Assembly: GCA_963771735.1 (NCBI GenBank)
Contig: CAVYUN010000001.1
Coordinates: forward strand, 1 to 64,000
Length of the DNA stretch: 64,000 nt
Reading direction: 5' to 3'
Origin: 66-474 sp963771735
GTDB lineage: Bacteria > Pseudomonadota > Gammaproteobacteria > Xanthomonadales > Rhodanobacteraceae
The notes under the pieces are model-generated. The model did not search any database. It was not told where the DNA came from and worked only from the letters and a program-made list of their open reading frames with translations. The translations under genes were made by a program, and so were the position numbers. Of this stretch, positions 8,608 through 16,835 are shown one piece after another (positions within the stretch are counted from its first letter, which is position 1; every line of letters begins with the position of its first letter).

Positions 8608-9285
8608 ATGGCATTGAAGGTAATCGGGGCCGGCATGGGACGGACCGGGACGGCATCGTTGAAGGTCGCGCTCGAGGCGCTGGGCATGGGCCCTTGCTAT
8701 CACATGACCGAGGTCATGAAGAACCCGGGATTCACCAAGCACTGGATCGCGGCGGCCGGCGGCGATGCCGATTGGGAACAAACCTTCAGCGGCTATGCCG
8801 CGACCGTCGACAATCCCGGTTGCAATTACTGGAAGGAACTCGCGGCTTTTTATCCGGAGGCGAAAGTCATCCTGACTACGCGCGACGCCCACAAGTGGTT
8901 CGATTCGACCAACGAGACGATCCACTCCGTCGAGTTCGCGCGTTTCATGCAGAACTCCCCGTTCGGGGAAATGATCAGGAAGACGATGTGGGACCGGATG
9001 GAAAACCGCATGCAGGACCGCGAGTACATGGTCGATTTCTTCAACCGGCGATCGGCGGAAATCGTGGCGTCGATCCCCGCGGACCGGTTGCTGGTCTTCC
9101 AGGTGAGCGAGGGCTGGGAACCGCTGTGCCGGTTTCTCGACGTCGCCGTGCCGGACATGGAGTTTCCGCGCATCAACAGCCGCGACGAGACCATGGCCTT
9201 GCTGGCGGGCCTGATGTCGGCCGGTGGGGGTCAAATGGGTGATGACGCCATGGCCGAGGCAGCCCGTAGATTGCACCAGGACTGA
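8608..9285 (+). CDS. sulfotransferase family protein (Sulfotransfer_4 type), copy 1
   Basis: 225 residues starting MALKVIGAGMGRTGTASLK. The GRTGTxSLK loop is the 5'-phosphosulfate binding loop of this P-loop-like family. AKVILTTRDAHKWFDS in the middle is the usual 3'-phosphate/acceptor-side motif, and LLVFQVSEGWEPLCRFL is also conserved in the family. ATG 8608 has GAGGAG at good spacing. A paralogue lies convergently at 11449-12087 with about 40% visible similarity over its whole length. Acceptor substrate unknown; PAPS dependence is assumed from the family only. Confidence 0.8.
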   Translation: MALKVIGAGMGRTGTASLKVALEALGMGPCYHMTEVMKNPGFTKHWIAAAGGDADWEQTFSGYAATVDNPGCNYWKELAAFYPEAKVILTTRDAHKWFDSTNETIHSVEFARFMQNSPFGEMIRKTMWDRMENRMQDREYMVDFFNRRSAEIVASIPADRLLVFQVSEGWEPLCRFLDVAVPDMEFPRINSRDETMALLAGLMSAGGGQMGDDAMAEAARRLHQD

Positions 9286-9357
9286 TCCGGCGCACAGGTT
9301 GTCGCATCGTCAGGCACGGCCTGGCGCGCTTGCCTTGACCACGAGTGGGGGGAATGC

Positions 9358-9915
9358 ATGAGCGGGTACGCGTTGGTCGAGTTGTTGCATGTGTTCTTCG
9401 CGATCGTCTGGGTGGGCGGTGGCTTCACGCTGTTGTTCGCGGCGGAGGTCGCGCGACGCAAGCAGGGATCCCGTGGCACGATGGCGGTCGTGGACATCGT
9501 CGCGCTGCTGGGGCCGTCGCTGTTCGTCCCGGTTTCCTTGCTCACGGTGGTGTTTGGCGTCGCCACGGCCTGGCTCGGCGGGCTGTTTTCCCAGGTGTGG
9601 GTGGTCCTCGGGCTCGTGGGTTTTGCCGCGACCTTCCTCAACGGCTTGCTGCTGATCAAGCCGCGCGCCGCGAAACTGTCGGCCATGGGCGCCGAAAAGG
9701 GCAAGGACGATCCGGAGCTGGTGCCTTTCGCCGACAACCTCTTGATGATCGTGCGCTTCGACTACGTGATCCTGGCGCTGGTCGTGGCCGACATGGTGCT
9801 GAAGCCGACGTCCGGCGATGCGTGGGAGCTGGCCGCGATGGCCGCCTTGCTGGTGGTCGGCGCAGCGTCCACCCTGGTGCGCCGCATGGGCCGGCAACCC
9901 GCCGCCGCCGGATAA
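9358..9915 (+). CDS. DUF2269-like integral membrane protein
   Basis: 185 residues, four to five membrane segments. The first helix ELLHVFFAIVWVGGGFTLLF carries the conserved His and WVGG typical of DUF2269/heme-protein-like four-helix membrane proteins. Others are at about 47-75, 80-100, 127-145 and 155-175. Follows the sulfotransferase by 72 bases on the same strand and converges on the M48 protease gene, whose stop is 42 bases away. Function unknown. Confidence 0.7.
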   Translation: MSGYALVELLHVFFAIVWVGGGFTLLFAAEVARRKQGSRGTMAVVDIVALLGPSLFVPVSLLTVVFGVATAWLGGLFSQVWVVLGLVGFAATFLNGLLLIKPRAAKLSAMGAEKGKDDPELVPFADNLLMIVRFDYVILALVVADMVLKPTSGDAWELAAMAALLVVGAASTLVRRMGRQPAAAG

Positions 9916-9956
9916 AAGATCGGCGGAAGCGGGTCGCGTTCACGCGAGCGCGTCGT

Positions 9957-11294
9957 TCAGCGCGCGCCCGCCGGTGCGATCGCCTCGCCGGCTTGCACCA
10001 CCGGATCGTTGAGGTTTTCGGCCTTCCATACCATCGCGCGATGGATGCGATGCCAGCCGCTGGGATGGTCGAAGAAGATGAATTCCTCGACCGGACCGGG
10101 ATGCATCTTGCGGTATTCGGACAGTTGCACCGCCGCCTGGGCGAACCCGTCGGGTTCGCGCGCGGCGTTCAGGCCGAACGCGTCGGCCTCGGCTTCCATG
10201 CTGCGGGTGATGGTGTTGGTCACCGGCGTCATCACGAACATGAAGATGGCGAGCAGGGCGGCGAGCAACGGCAGCCCGGCCACGTCGCCGACACCGCGCA
10301 GTCCCCAGCGTTCGCCCCAGCGGCGTTCGGCCCAGCCGAAGCCCCAGCGCAGGAACGCGAAGGCCAGCACGATGATGATGCCGAAGAACACGATGCCCTT
10401 GTAGACGTGGTTCAGCACGTAGTGGCCCATCTCGTGGCCGAGCACGGCCTTGATCTCTTCGGGCGTGCTGCGGTGGAGCAGGTTGTCGTTGAGGCTGATG
10501 CGGGTGGTGCCGAACATGCCGCTGACGTTGGCGCTGATGCGCTTGCTCTGGCGCGAGGCATCGAACCAGTACACGTCGGTGGCGGGAATGCCGTTGGCCC
10601 GCGCCATCGACAGGATCTGCGTCTTCAGCGGGCTGTCGGGCAGCGACTTGTAGGTATTGAACAGCGGCGCGATGTAGACCGGCGCGATGGTCGCGACGAA
10701 CACCATGAACACCAGCGCCACGCCGGCGCCCCACAGCCACCAGGTGCGCGTGGCCTTGCGGATCACCGCGTAGATCACGACCAGTGCGACGGTGCCGAGG
10801 ACCAGGCCGACGATCAGTCCCTTGGCCTGCTCGCCGAACCAGCCGCCCAGGGTCAGGTTGGACAAGCCGTACTGGTGTTCGCGGAACCAGCCTTCGTACA
10901 GGTTCCAGGGCAGGGTGATCAGCGACGTCAACACGATGTACTGCACCACGTAGATCGCCGTCTGCAACCAGCGCAGGCGCGTGATCCGTTCGGCCAGGTT
11001 GCGCATGCGCGCGGACAGCCGGGTGCCGAGCAGCAGCCACGCCACGCCCAGCGCGATGAGCAGATCCCACAGGATCAGCCAGTAGCCGCCCTCGAAATAC
11101 GCATCGGACCGCGCCCGTTGCGCTGGCGACAACTCGGCCATGTAGGCGTTGGTGGCGGCCTCGACGTTGAAATGCGTCGCCGGCGCCGTGGCGGAAATAC
11201 GTTGCGGTGTCGGCGCGTTGTTCGGCATGGATTGCGCCCACGCCGCACCGATGGCCAGGCAACCCAGCAACACAAAGCCGATCAGCTTTTTCAT
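9957..11294 (-). CDS. M48 family (Ste24-type) zinc metalloprotease
   Basis: 445 residues. Export/membrane anchor at 4-21, further transmembrane segments near 73-92, 112-135, 158-178 and 186-207. The zinc motif HEMGH is at 287-291, with the third ligand in EAEADAFGL near 367. This is the CAAX prenyl protease 1/Ste24 architecture. In bacteria such proteins degrade or process membrane proteins; the substrate is unknown. The start at 11294 has GGAGGGG upstream; longer readings from 11486 add unlikely sequence. The last 17 codons are duplicated at the end of the small gene at 3150. Confidence 0.88.
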   Translation of the reverse strand: MKKLIGFVLLGCLAIGAAWAQSMPNNAPTPQRISATAPATHFNVEAATNAYMAELSPAQRARSDAYFEGGYWLILWDLLIALGVAWLLLGTRLSARMRNLAERITRLRWLQTAIYVVQYIVLTSLITLPWNLYEGWFREHQYGLSNLTLGGWFGEQAKGLIVGLVLGTVALVVIYAVIRKATRTWWLWGAGVALVFMVFVATIAPVYIAPLFNTYKSLPDSPLKTQILSMARANGIPATDVYWFDASRQSKRISANVSGMFGTTRISLNDNLLHRSTPEEIKAVLGHEMGHYVLNHVYKGIVFFGIIIVLAFAFLRWGFGWAERRWGERWGLRGVGDVAGLPLLAALLAIFMFVMTPVTNTITRSMEAEADAFGLNAAREPDGFAQAAVQLSEYRKMHPGPVEEFIFFDHPSGWHRIHRAMVWKAENLNDPVVQAGEAIAPAGAR

Positions 11295-11359
11295 GAAAGC
11301 CCCTCCCCGAGCAAGAAGCTGCAATCTACCTGAAACGGGGGAAGGAGGGCGGGGCCTTA

Positions 11360-11373
11360 TTGTCCCGGGACAA
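11360..11373. promoter_or_regulatory. perfect 14-bp palindrome upstream of the M48 gene
   Basis: TTGTCCCGGGACAA reads the same on both strands and lies 66 bases upstream of the protease start. That is a plausible place for an operator. No cognate regulator is identifiable; it could also be a chance REP-like sequence. Confidence 0.35.
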
Positions 11374-11448
11374 AAACGATCGGGGACCGTTTTCCCCTGG
11401 CCCGGCGGGCGTGGAGTTGCCATCGAGGCCCGCCATGGCGCATCCCGG

Positions 11449-12087
11449 TCAGGTTTCGGCATGGTCCGCACGTTGCCGTTCGACAAATTCCTTGGTGGTG
11501 TTCCTGTTGGGATACGGCGCGTCGGGGATCGACTTGCCCAGGAATTCGCACAGGGGTTGCCAGCCCTGGCTTGCCTCGAACACCAGCAGGCGCGATGGGT
11601 CGCACAGTCGCTTGACCTGTGCGTTGTGCGCCTCGTACACGGCCACGGCGTGCGTGCGGTCTTCCACCTTGCCGTCGAACGTGCCGTCCCAGACCAGCTC
11701 CTTGATCCAGGTGCCGATGTTGCGCAGCCGCGCTTCGTCGGAATCGATGAAACCGATGCTGAGTGGGTAGATGGTATTCATGATGCTGTCGTACCAGCGA
11801 TCCGGGTCGCGCACGCTCAGGATGACCTTCGCTCCGGGGTACAACTGGTAATAGTCCTTCCAGAACGCACAACATGGCCAGTCGACCGCGGCGCGGAAAC
11901 CGCGGAAAACCCCGGACCAGTCGATCCGCTCGCCGCGGGTCGCGCGATCCCATGCGGGCAGATGCTCCGGATGCTCGAATACTTCCGCCATGTGGTAGCA
12001 GGCGTCGTAACCGAGAATTTCCAGTGCTTCCTTGAGCGAGCGCGTGCCGGTGCGCCCGAATCCGGCACCAATGACTTCGATGGACAT
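11449..12087 (-). CDS. sulfotransferase family protein (Sulfotransfer_4 type), copy 2
   Basis: 212 residues starting MSIEVIGAGFGRTGTRSLKE. It has the same GRTGTxSLK phosphosulfate loop, AKVILSVRDPDRWYDS and LLVFEASQGWQPLCEFL as copy 1. It points toward copy 1, with the M48 protease and the DUF2269-like gene between them, so an old inverted duplication or independent acquisition is possible. Start ATG 12087 was chosen by alignment to copy 1; the frame is open much further upstream but without family residues. Confidence 0.8.
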   Translation of the reverse strand: MSIEVIGAGFGRTGTRSLKEALEILGYDACYHMAEVFEHPEHLPAWDRATRGERIDWSGVFRGFRAAVDWPCCAFWKDYYQLYPGAKVILSVRDPDRWYDSIMNTIYPLSIGFIDSDEARLRNIGTWIKELVWDGTFDGKVEDRTHAVAVYEAHNAQVKRLCDPSRLLVFEASQGWQPLCEFLGKSIPDAPYPNRNTTKEFVERQRADHAET

Positions 12088-12285
12088 GGCGTTTCTTCCC
12101 TGGTCGCGGCGCTGCAAAGCCCCTGTTGCCGCAATCATAAGGGGGACAAGGGCCGGGTTCACGGGATGGCTGGGAAACGGGGCGGAGGTCGTTGATCGTT
12201 CCGCCCCGTTTGGCAAATCCATGGAGTTCTCTTTCGCCTTGTCGTTTCCGCGCACGGGTCTCGCCACCACCAGGTAATGGGAAGT

Positions 12286-12303
12286 AATGGGGTCGGGTTC
12301 ATT
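12286..12303 (+). repeat. dispersed motif copy (AATGGGGTCGGGTTCATT)
   Basis: One of the best-preserved copies, about 50 bases before a REP hairpin. Confidence 0.5.
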
Positions 12304-12350
12304 CCCGGGGCGACGGGGGCGAGACTCACTTGGAGCCCCTGATTTTTGCT

Positions 12351-12380
12351 CGTCATGCCGGCGCAGGCCGGCATCCAGTA
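12351..12380. repeat. REP hairpin (CGTCATGCCGGC...GCCGGCATCCAGT)
   Basis: ATGCCGGC and GCCGGCAT form a perfect 8-bp stem around a 4-base loop (12355-12374), flanked by CGTC and CCAGT. This is the standard form of REP sequences abundant in Xanthomonadales and other proteobacteria. Confidence 0.75.
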
Positions 12381-12563
12381 GAGAGATGTGCCTGGAGCAG
12401 GGTGGATCCGGGGCGCGTTGCCGCTGGAGGCAAGCGCGTATCTCTGCGAGGCTATCCTTGCGGGCTCGGCGGGCCATGTCGTGCAAAGGCCGCGACATGG
12501 ATGGCATCCAGGATCCGCGTAAAGTCGTCCGAAAAGCGAATCGACGAGTTGGGGGAGCGTGTG

Positions 12564-14066
12564 ATGCGCAAGCGGTTGAATGCAACCTTCGTGCTGCTGG
12601 CCGTGGCCGGCGCGCTGTTCGCGTTGAGTTTCCCGTCCATCAACCTGGCGCTGGGCATCCATGCCGGCTTGCCACTGAATGTGCTGGCCAGTCGTGGATT
12701 CTATGTGCTCGGCGCACTGGCGCTGGCGATCGTGGCCAGCGTGACGCTGATCGGGGGGCGCTACAGCAGGCTGAGCCTGGCCTTGTACCTGTTCGCGCTG
12801 TCGCGCAGTGCCCAGCCCGCCGGAATGTGGATCGGCGTATTGCCCGGCGCATGGATGTGGCTGGGCGAGTTGTTCGCGGCCGGTGTCGCGGGTGCGTCAG
12901 TCTACGGCTACGTGGCCTTGTGCCTGCGCATGCCCACTGGCCATGCCATGGATCGGTGGCGAATCGTCGATCGCCTGTTGCCGTTCTATTCGGTGTTGGT
13001 CGGCCTGGTCTATGCGGGCAGCATCGCGCTGGTCCGGCTGGCCCCGGCGAGCGGCCCGAGCCACAGCGTCCCCTTCGTGATCCTGCTGTGGATCGGCTAC
13101 CTGGTCGGAGCGATCGCCTATCTTGCCCGTCGCCGCACCGTCTCCGGGCAGGAACGCCTGCGCACCCGTTGGGTGGCGTTGGCGATCGTCTCGCATGTCG
13201 TGTTCGAGGTGGCCGTGCACGTGTTGCCCTTCCATGCATCATCCTATCTCTACATCCTTGATCCGGCTCCGTACGCCTTTGCGTATGCGCTGATCAGTGT
13301 CCGGGTCGTGGACATCCGCGTGTTCGGCGGCCGCGCGCTGGTGTATGCGGTCCTGACCTCGATACCGGTGGTGGCGTTCACACTGATCGACTGGTTCTTC
13401 GGCCAGCAGCTGCAGAACCTGAAGCTGGCCAGCGCGCTGCTGGTGGCGATCGCCATCGGCTTCAGCTTCTGGCTGGATGCGCTGCACAGGCGCATCGAGC
13501 GCTTCGTCGAGCGCGTGATGTTCGCGCGCCGGCACCGCGCCCACCAGGCCATCGAGCGCATGATCGGCGCGCTGCCGTTTGTCGAGCGCACGTCTTCCTT
13601 GCGCACCATGCTTGTCGACGACGTAAGCCGCCTCCTGCAATTCCGAAGCGCGGCGCTTTACGTGCACGACGCGCAGGACTTCAAGCTGGAGGCATCCGCC
13701 GGTGTCGAGGACTTGCCGGCCCGGCTGGATGCCGATGATCCACTGGTGCTGTATCCGCGTTCCGGTCGCCAGCCGATCAGCCTGGAGGCTGTGCCGGGCT
13801 CGTCGCGTTCGCTGCCGGCCGGCGAGGACGCACCGGCGTATGCCCTGCCGGTGGTTGGCGGCAACACGACCTATGCGGTGGTGCTCTACGGCGAACACCT
13901 CAGCGGCGAGGCGGTCGATGGCGAAGAGGAAAAGCTGCTGCTGCGCCTGGCCCACGGCACGGCCAACGCCTACGAGCACCTGCTGCTTCGCGATCGTGAG
14001 CGCGAGATCGCCGAGCTGCGCGGCCTGCTGGACAAAGCGCGCGGTGCCGGAGTTGTCGCCAACTGA
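12564..14066 (+). CDS. multi-pass membrane protein with C-terminal GAF-like domain, no kinase domain
   Basis: 500 residues. The first ~290 residues hold roughly eight hydrophobic helices. These are followed by a coiled linker RIERFVERVMFARRHRAHQAIERMI and a GAF-like segment (about 345-480, with LLQFRSAALYVHD and YALPVVGGNTTYAVVLYG). The protein ends with a short helical tail, EREIAELRGLLDKAR. This is the sensory half of some membrane histidine kinases, but no HisKA or ATPase part follows. The start ATG 12564 (or GTG 12561) has GGGGGAG. It stands alone, so an output partner would have to be elsewhere. Confidence 0.75.
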   Translation: MRKRLNATFVLLAVAGALFALSFPSINLALGIHAGLPLNVLASRGFYVLGALALAIVASVTLIGGRYSRLSLALYLFALSRSAQPAGMWIGVLPGAWMWLGELFAAGVAGASVYGYVALCLRMPTGHAMDRWRIVDRLLPFYSVLVGLVYAGSIALVRLAPASGPSHSVPFVILLWIGYLVGAIAYLARRRTVSGQERLRTRWVALAIVSHVVFEVAVHVLPFHASSYLYILDPAPYAFAYALISVRVVDIRVFGGRALVYAVLTSIPVVAFTLIDWFFGQQLQNLKLASALLVAIAIGFSFWLDALHRRIERFVERVMFARRHRAHQAIERMIGALPFVERTSSLRTMLVDDVSRLLQFRSAALYVHDAQDFKLEASAGVEDLPARLDADDPLVLYPRSGRQPISLEAVPGSSRSLPAGEDAPAYALPVVGGNTTYAVVLYGEHLSGEAVDGEEEKLLLRLAHGTANAYEHLLLRDREREIAELRGLLDKARGAGVVAN

Positions 14067-14100
14067 CGGCGCCGCGCGACGGGCGGCGACGCAGGCTTCA

Positions 14101-14120
14101 AAGTGGACCCGGAACGGTTT
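14101..14120 (-). repeat. dispersed motif fragment upstream of the arsR-like gene
   Basis: AAGTGGACCCGG is the complement-type half of the motif, directly upstream of the -35 box of the ArsR-like gene. The similarity is partial. Confidence 0.3.
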
Positions 14121-14130
14121 AATTTCGCGC

Positions 14131-14177
14131 TTGCAATCCACTCGATGCAAGCTATACACTGAACTAAATGGTTCAGT
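14131..14177 (+). promoter_or_regulatory. promoter and operator of the arsR-AHSA1 operon
   Basis: TTGCAA (14131-14136) and TATACA (14153-14158), 16 bases apart, make a good sigma-70 promoter. An inverted repeat ACTGAAC (14158-14164) / GTTCAGT (14171-14177) overlaps the -10 end and the ATG at 14168. Transcription would start only a few bases before the ATG, so the mRNA is nearly leaderless. Binding of the ArsR-like product there would block it. Autorepression is inferred from the position and the family. Confidence 0.65.
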
Positions 14178-14530
14178 ATCAAGCCCGCCTCGACACGACG
14201 TTCGCCGCGCTCTCCGATGTCACGCGGCGCGGCGTGCTGGAGCAGCTCGGGGATTCGGACGCCTCGATCACCGATCTCGCCCAACGGTTCCACATGACCC
14301 TGACGGGCATGAAGAAGCACGTCGGCGTGCTGGAGCAGGCGGGGCTGGTGACCACGCAGAAGGTCGGGCGCGTACGAACCTGCAAGCTCGGACGGCGCCG
14401 GCTGGAAGAGGAGGCCGCCTGGATCGAGCAACACCGCAAACTCTGGAACGCGCGTTTCGACGCGCTGGACAAGATCGTCGAGGACCTGAACCGCAAGGAG
14501 AAGGCAAATGCCCGTAGCAAAAGAAGGTAG
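14168..14530 (+). CDS. ArsR family transcriptional regulator
   Basis: 120 residues with a winged-helix domain: FAALSDVTRRGVLEQLGDSDASITDLAQRFHMTLTGMKKHVGVLEQAGLV is the standard ArsR fold. No metal-binding cysteine pair is present. It belongs to the subgroup coupled to AHSA1/SRPBCC proteins. Its stop lies 23 bases inside the following gene, so translation is coupled. A 7-bp inverted repeat over its own start codon suggests autorepression; the signal sensed is unknown. Confidence 0.9.
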   Translation: MVQYQARLDTTFAALSDVTRRGVLEQLGDSDASITDLAQRFHMTLTGMKKHVGVLEQAGLVTTQKVGRVRTCKLGRRRLEEEAAWIEQHRKLWNARFDALDKIVEDLNRKEKANARSKRR

Positions 14531-15008
14531 TGCTGCCGCCGTGAACCGCACCGTCGTGGAGCGCAAGTCCGACCTCGAACTCGTCGTGACGCGAACATTC
14601 GATGCCCCGGTGCACATCGTCTTCGAGGCGTGGAGCAAACCCGAATTGTTCCAGCGCTGGTGGGTGCCGAAGTCGGTGGGCATGACGCTGCTCTCGTGCG
14701 ACATGGATGTGCGCACCGGCGGCACGTACCGCCTCGTGTTCAGCCATCCGGATTTCGATCAACCGATGGCGTTCTTCGGCACCTACCGGGAAGTGATGCC
14801 GAACGAGCGCATCGTCTGGACGAACGAGGAAAGCGACGAGGGCGCCGTGACCACGGTGACGTTCGAGGAAGAGGCCGGCAAGACGCGGGTCACCTACCAC
14901 GAACGCTATCCCACGAAAGCGGCCTGCGACGAAGCCATCGCCGGTTCGGCGCAAGGCCTGCCCGAACAGTTCGCGCAACTGGATGCGTTGCTCGCGGGCG
15001 GAGGCTGA
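14508..15008 (+). CDS. SRPBCC/AHSA1 domain protein
   Basis: 166 residues. The START-like fold is shown by ELVVTRTFDAPVHIVFEAWSKPELFQRWW near the N-terminus, YREVMPNERIVWTNE in the middle and the C-terminal helix GLPEQFAQLDALLAG. These small proteins bind hydrophobic ligands or act as chaperone-like factors; the ligand is unknown. The start overlaps the ArsR-like gene, the common arrangement for this family, so the two form one operon. Confidence 0.88.
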   Translation: MPVAKEGSAAAVNRTVVERKSDLELVVTRTFDAPVHIVFEAWSKPELFQRWWVPKSVGMTLLSCDMDVRTGGTYRLVFSHPDFDQPMAFFGTYREVMPNERIVWTNEESDEGAVTTVTFEEEAGKTRVTYHERYPTKAACDEAIAGSAQGLPEQFAQLDALLAGGG

Positions 15009-15050
15009 CGGCTTCGTCACCCGGCATGACGGGCAAGAATCGCGGCTCCG

Positions 15051-15644
15051 CTAAGTGGGGATGGGCCCACTTCCGGCGAGGCGTTGGTTGATTTTCCGGA
15101 TCGCGGCGTCCTGTTGCTTCACCAGCGCGGTCAATTCGGCCAGGTCCGTCTCGCGCAGGGCGTTCATTTTCTCGTGCACCTGCAGGATTTCCAGTTCCGT
15201 GCGGACGTTGACCTCGTAATCGTTCTTGGCCTGCGCGCGGTCGGAGTCGGCCTGGCGGTTCTGGCTCATCATGATCACCGGCGCCTGCAGCGCGGCCAGG
15301 CAGGACAGCGCCAGGTTGAGCAGGATGTAGGGATACGGGTCGAACGCTTCGCGGTGCAGCACGAAGCTGTTGAAGGCCATCCACGCCATCATCACCAGCA
15401 GGAACACGATGATGAAGGCCCAACTGCCACCCACTTCCGCGACCTTGTCGGCCAGTCGCTCGCCGAAAGTCAGGCTGCGGTCGAATTCCTGCAGCACGTT
15501 GCGCGACATGTGCTTGCGACCGATGAAGCGTTCGACGATCTCGCGCTCGTCCGGCGGCAGTTTTTCCAGTTCGGTTGCCATGAGCAGGCGCGCGGTGACG
15601 CGGCGGTCGACCCAGGGCCGGGGGATATGGTCGGTGATGGGCAT
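15051..15644 (-). CDS. DUF1003 family membrane protein
   Basis: 197 residues. Two membrane helices around 80-97 and 108-130 surround the family signature SWAFIIVFLLVMMAWMAFNS and DPYPYILLNLALSCLAALQAP. NRQADSDRAQAKNDYEVN and a coiled-coil C-terminus follow. All are hallmarks of DUF1003, whose function is unknown. Start ATG 15644 has GAGGAAC six bases upstream. Codons near the 3' end contain an inverted repeat AAGTGGG/CCCACTT (15053-15072). Confidence 0.88.
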   Translation of the reverse strand: MPITDHIPRPWVDRRVTARLLMATELEKLPPDEREIVERFIGRKHMSRNVLQEFDRSLTFGERLADKVAEVGGSWAFIIVFLLVMMAWMAFNSFVLHREAFDPYPYILLNLALSCLAALQAPVIMMSQNRQADSDRAQAKNDYEVNVRTELEILQVHEKMNALRETDLAELTALVKQQDAAIRKINQRLAGSGPIPT

Positions 15645-15760
15645 GGCATGTTCCTCATGCAAAAGATGGACGAATACGATCGAGTCCGCGTGGCGAAACG
15701 GTGGCGCCGACAAAACCTATCATCGATCCGGCTTCGCCGCGCGCGATCCCGATCAGGGCG

Positions 15761-16762
15761 TCATTTCGCCTTGCGGGCCTTGCCACCGAGCGAAGCGGCG
15801 TAGGCCGCCGTCGAGATCGCTTCCTTCAGCGTGAGCTGTTCGGCTTCGTGCCGCATCGGCGCCGCGTTCGGCGAGTCGCGTTGTCCGCTGGCGAACAGCA
15901 ACAGTTGGCGGGCGATGTAGGTAGGCGAACGGCCGGCCAGCGGTGGCGCGGTGCCCAGGCCCTGCAGGCGGTCGCCGTGGCAACTCGTGCAGGCAAGCAC
16001 CGATCCGCTGCCGAGGTTCGCCAGCCTGGCGCCGCGTCGGATGCTGCCGGGTGGCACGTAGGCGATGAACCCGGCGCGCGTGTCGTAGTGCTCGTAGTCG
16101 GCGGGATGCACCGGCACCTCGATGATGCGCTGGCCGATCGGCTCCCGACGTCCGCCGGGTTCCGCTTCCAGCGCGAAGTCGTGCCAATGGGTGCGCGGGA
16201 CCGACGCCGTTTCCACCACGCGCACGTGCGGCTTGAAGGTCAGGCGCGAGAAGTAGTCCACCGCCTGCGCGATGTCGTGGTTGCCGACAGCCTTGGCTTC
16301 CCTGGCCATGAACGTGCCCGATTCCGGCGCGTGCGCGCCGCGCAAGCCGCGGCGGAAAGCCTCGATCTGCTCCAGCATGTACGCGCGCGAAAGCCCGGCC
16401 AGTGCGGCGGTGGCGGGCACGCCCTCGCCATTCACGGTATGGCATCCGCCGCAGGATTCGGCACCGGGCACGGTGCCGTGCGCGACGATCGGGGGCAGTG
16501 GCGGATGCGAGTCGGGAAACCAGTCGGCGGCGCCGGAATCCGCACCGAAAAGATCCTTGTAGCGAAACGTGCGTCGGCTGTCGCTGACGCGGATGATTTC
16601 GTCCTGCGAGTGATGGGTCGGTTTGCCCGGTGCCGCCTGCGGATAAGCCCACTGCGCGATGGATTGCAGATTGTCGTGGCTGGAAGCGGCGGTGCAGGCG
16701 CAAGCCCACGCCACGAGCAACAAGCTGGCGATGCGCGGCATCGACTTGCGACCTGGACGCAT
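15761..16762 (-). CDS. secreted diheme c-type cytochrome
   Basis: 333 residues with an N-terminal signal (IASLLLVAWACACTAA, possibly a lipobox with Cys). Two heme-binding motifs: CGGCH at 104-108 and CTSCH at 258-262. Each domain has the expected distal region (FMAREAKAVGNHDIAQAVDYFS and SPTYIARQLLLFASGQRD), so this is a tandem class I cytochrome such as those of the FixP/cytochrome c4 type. Located in the periplasm or tethered to a membrane. Start chosen at ATG 16762 with GGGGGT upstream; 16741 is an alternative. The redox partner is unknown. Confidence 0.85.
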   Translation of the reverse strand: MRPGRKSMPRIASLLLVAWACACTAASSHDNLQSIAQWAYPQAAPGKPTHHSQDEIIRVSDSRRTFRYKDLFGADSGAADWFPDSHPPLPPIVAHGTVPGAESCGGCHTVNGEGVPATAALAGLSRAYMLEQIEAFRRGLRGAHAPESGTFMAREAKAVGNHDIAQAVDYFSRLTFKPHVRVVETASVPRTHWHDFALEAEPGGRREPIGQRIIEVPVHPADYEHYDTRAGFIAYVPPGSIRRGARLANLGSGSVLACTSCHGDRLQGLGTAPPLAGRSPTYIARQLLLFASGQRDSPNAAPMRHEAEQLTLKEAISTAAYAASLGGKARKAK

Positions 16763-16835
16763 GCACAACCCCCGGTGCCCGACGGCGATGCCGTATTCCA
16801 GCAGAACTCGGCGCGGCCGCGCACGACGCCTCACC

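Larger units (their letters stand above)
12088..12560. other. 473-bp intergenic region with REP sequences
   Basis: Contains the dispersed motif at 12286-12303 and a REP hairpin at 12351-12380. Nothing else supportable is present between the divergent sulfotransferase and 7TM-GAF genes. Confidence 0.5.

Noticed and set aside
9345..11333. 662-codon open frame on the + strand over the M48 gene
   Set aside because: It is antisense to a protease with all motifs and consists of Arg/His/Gln/Gly-rich shadow sequence typical of high-GC DNA.
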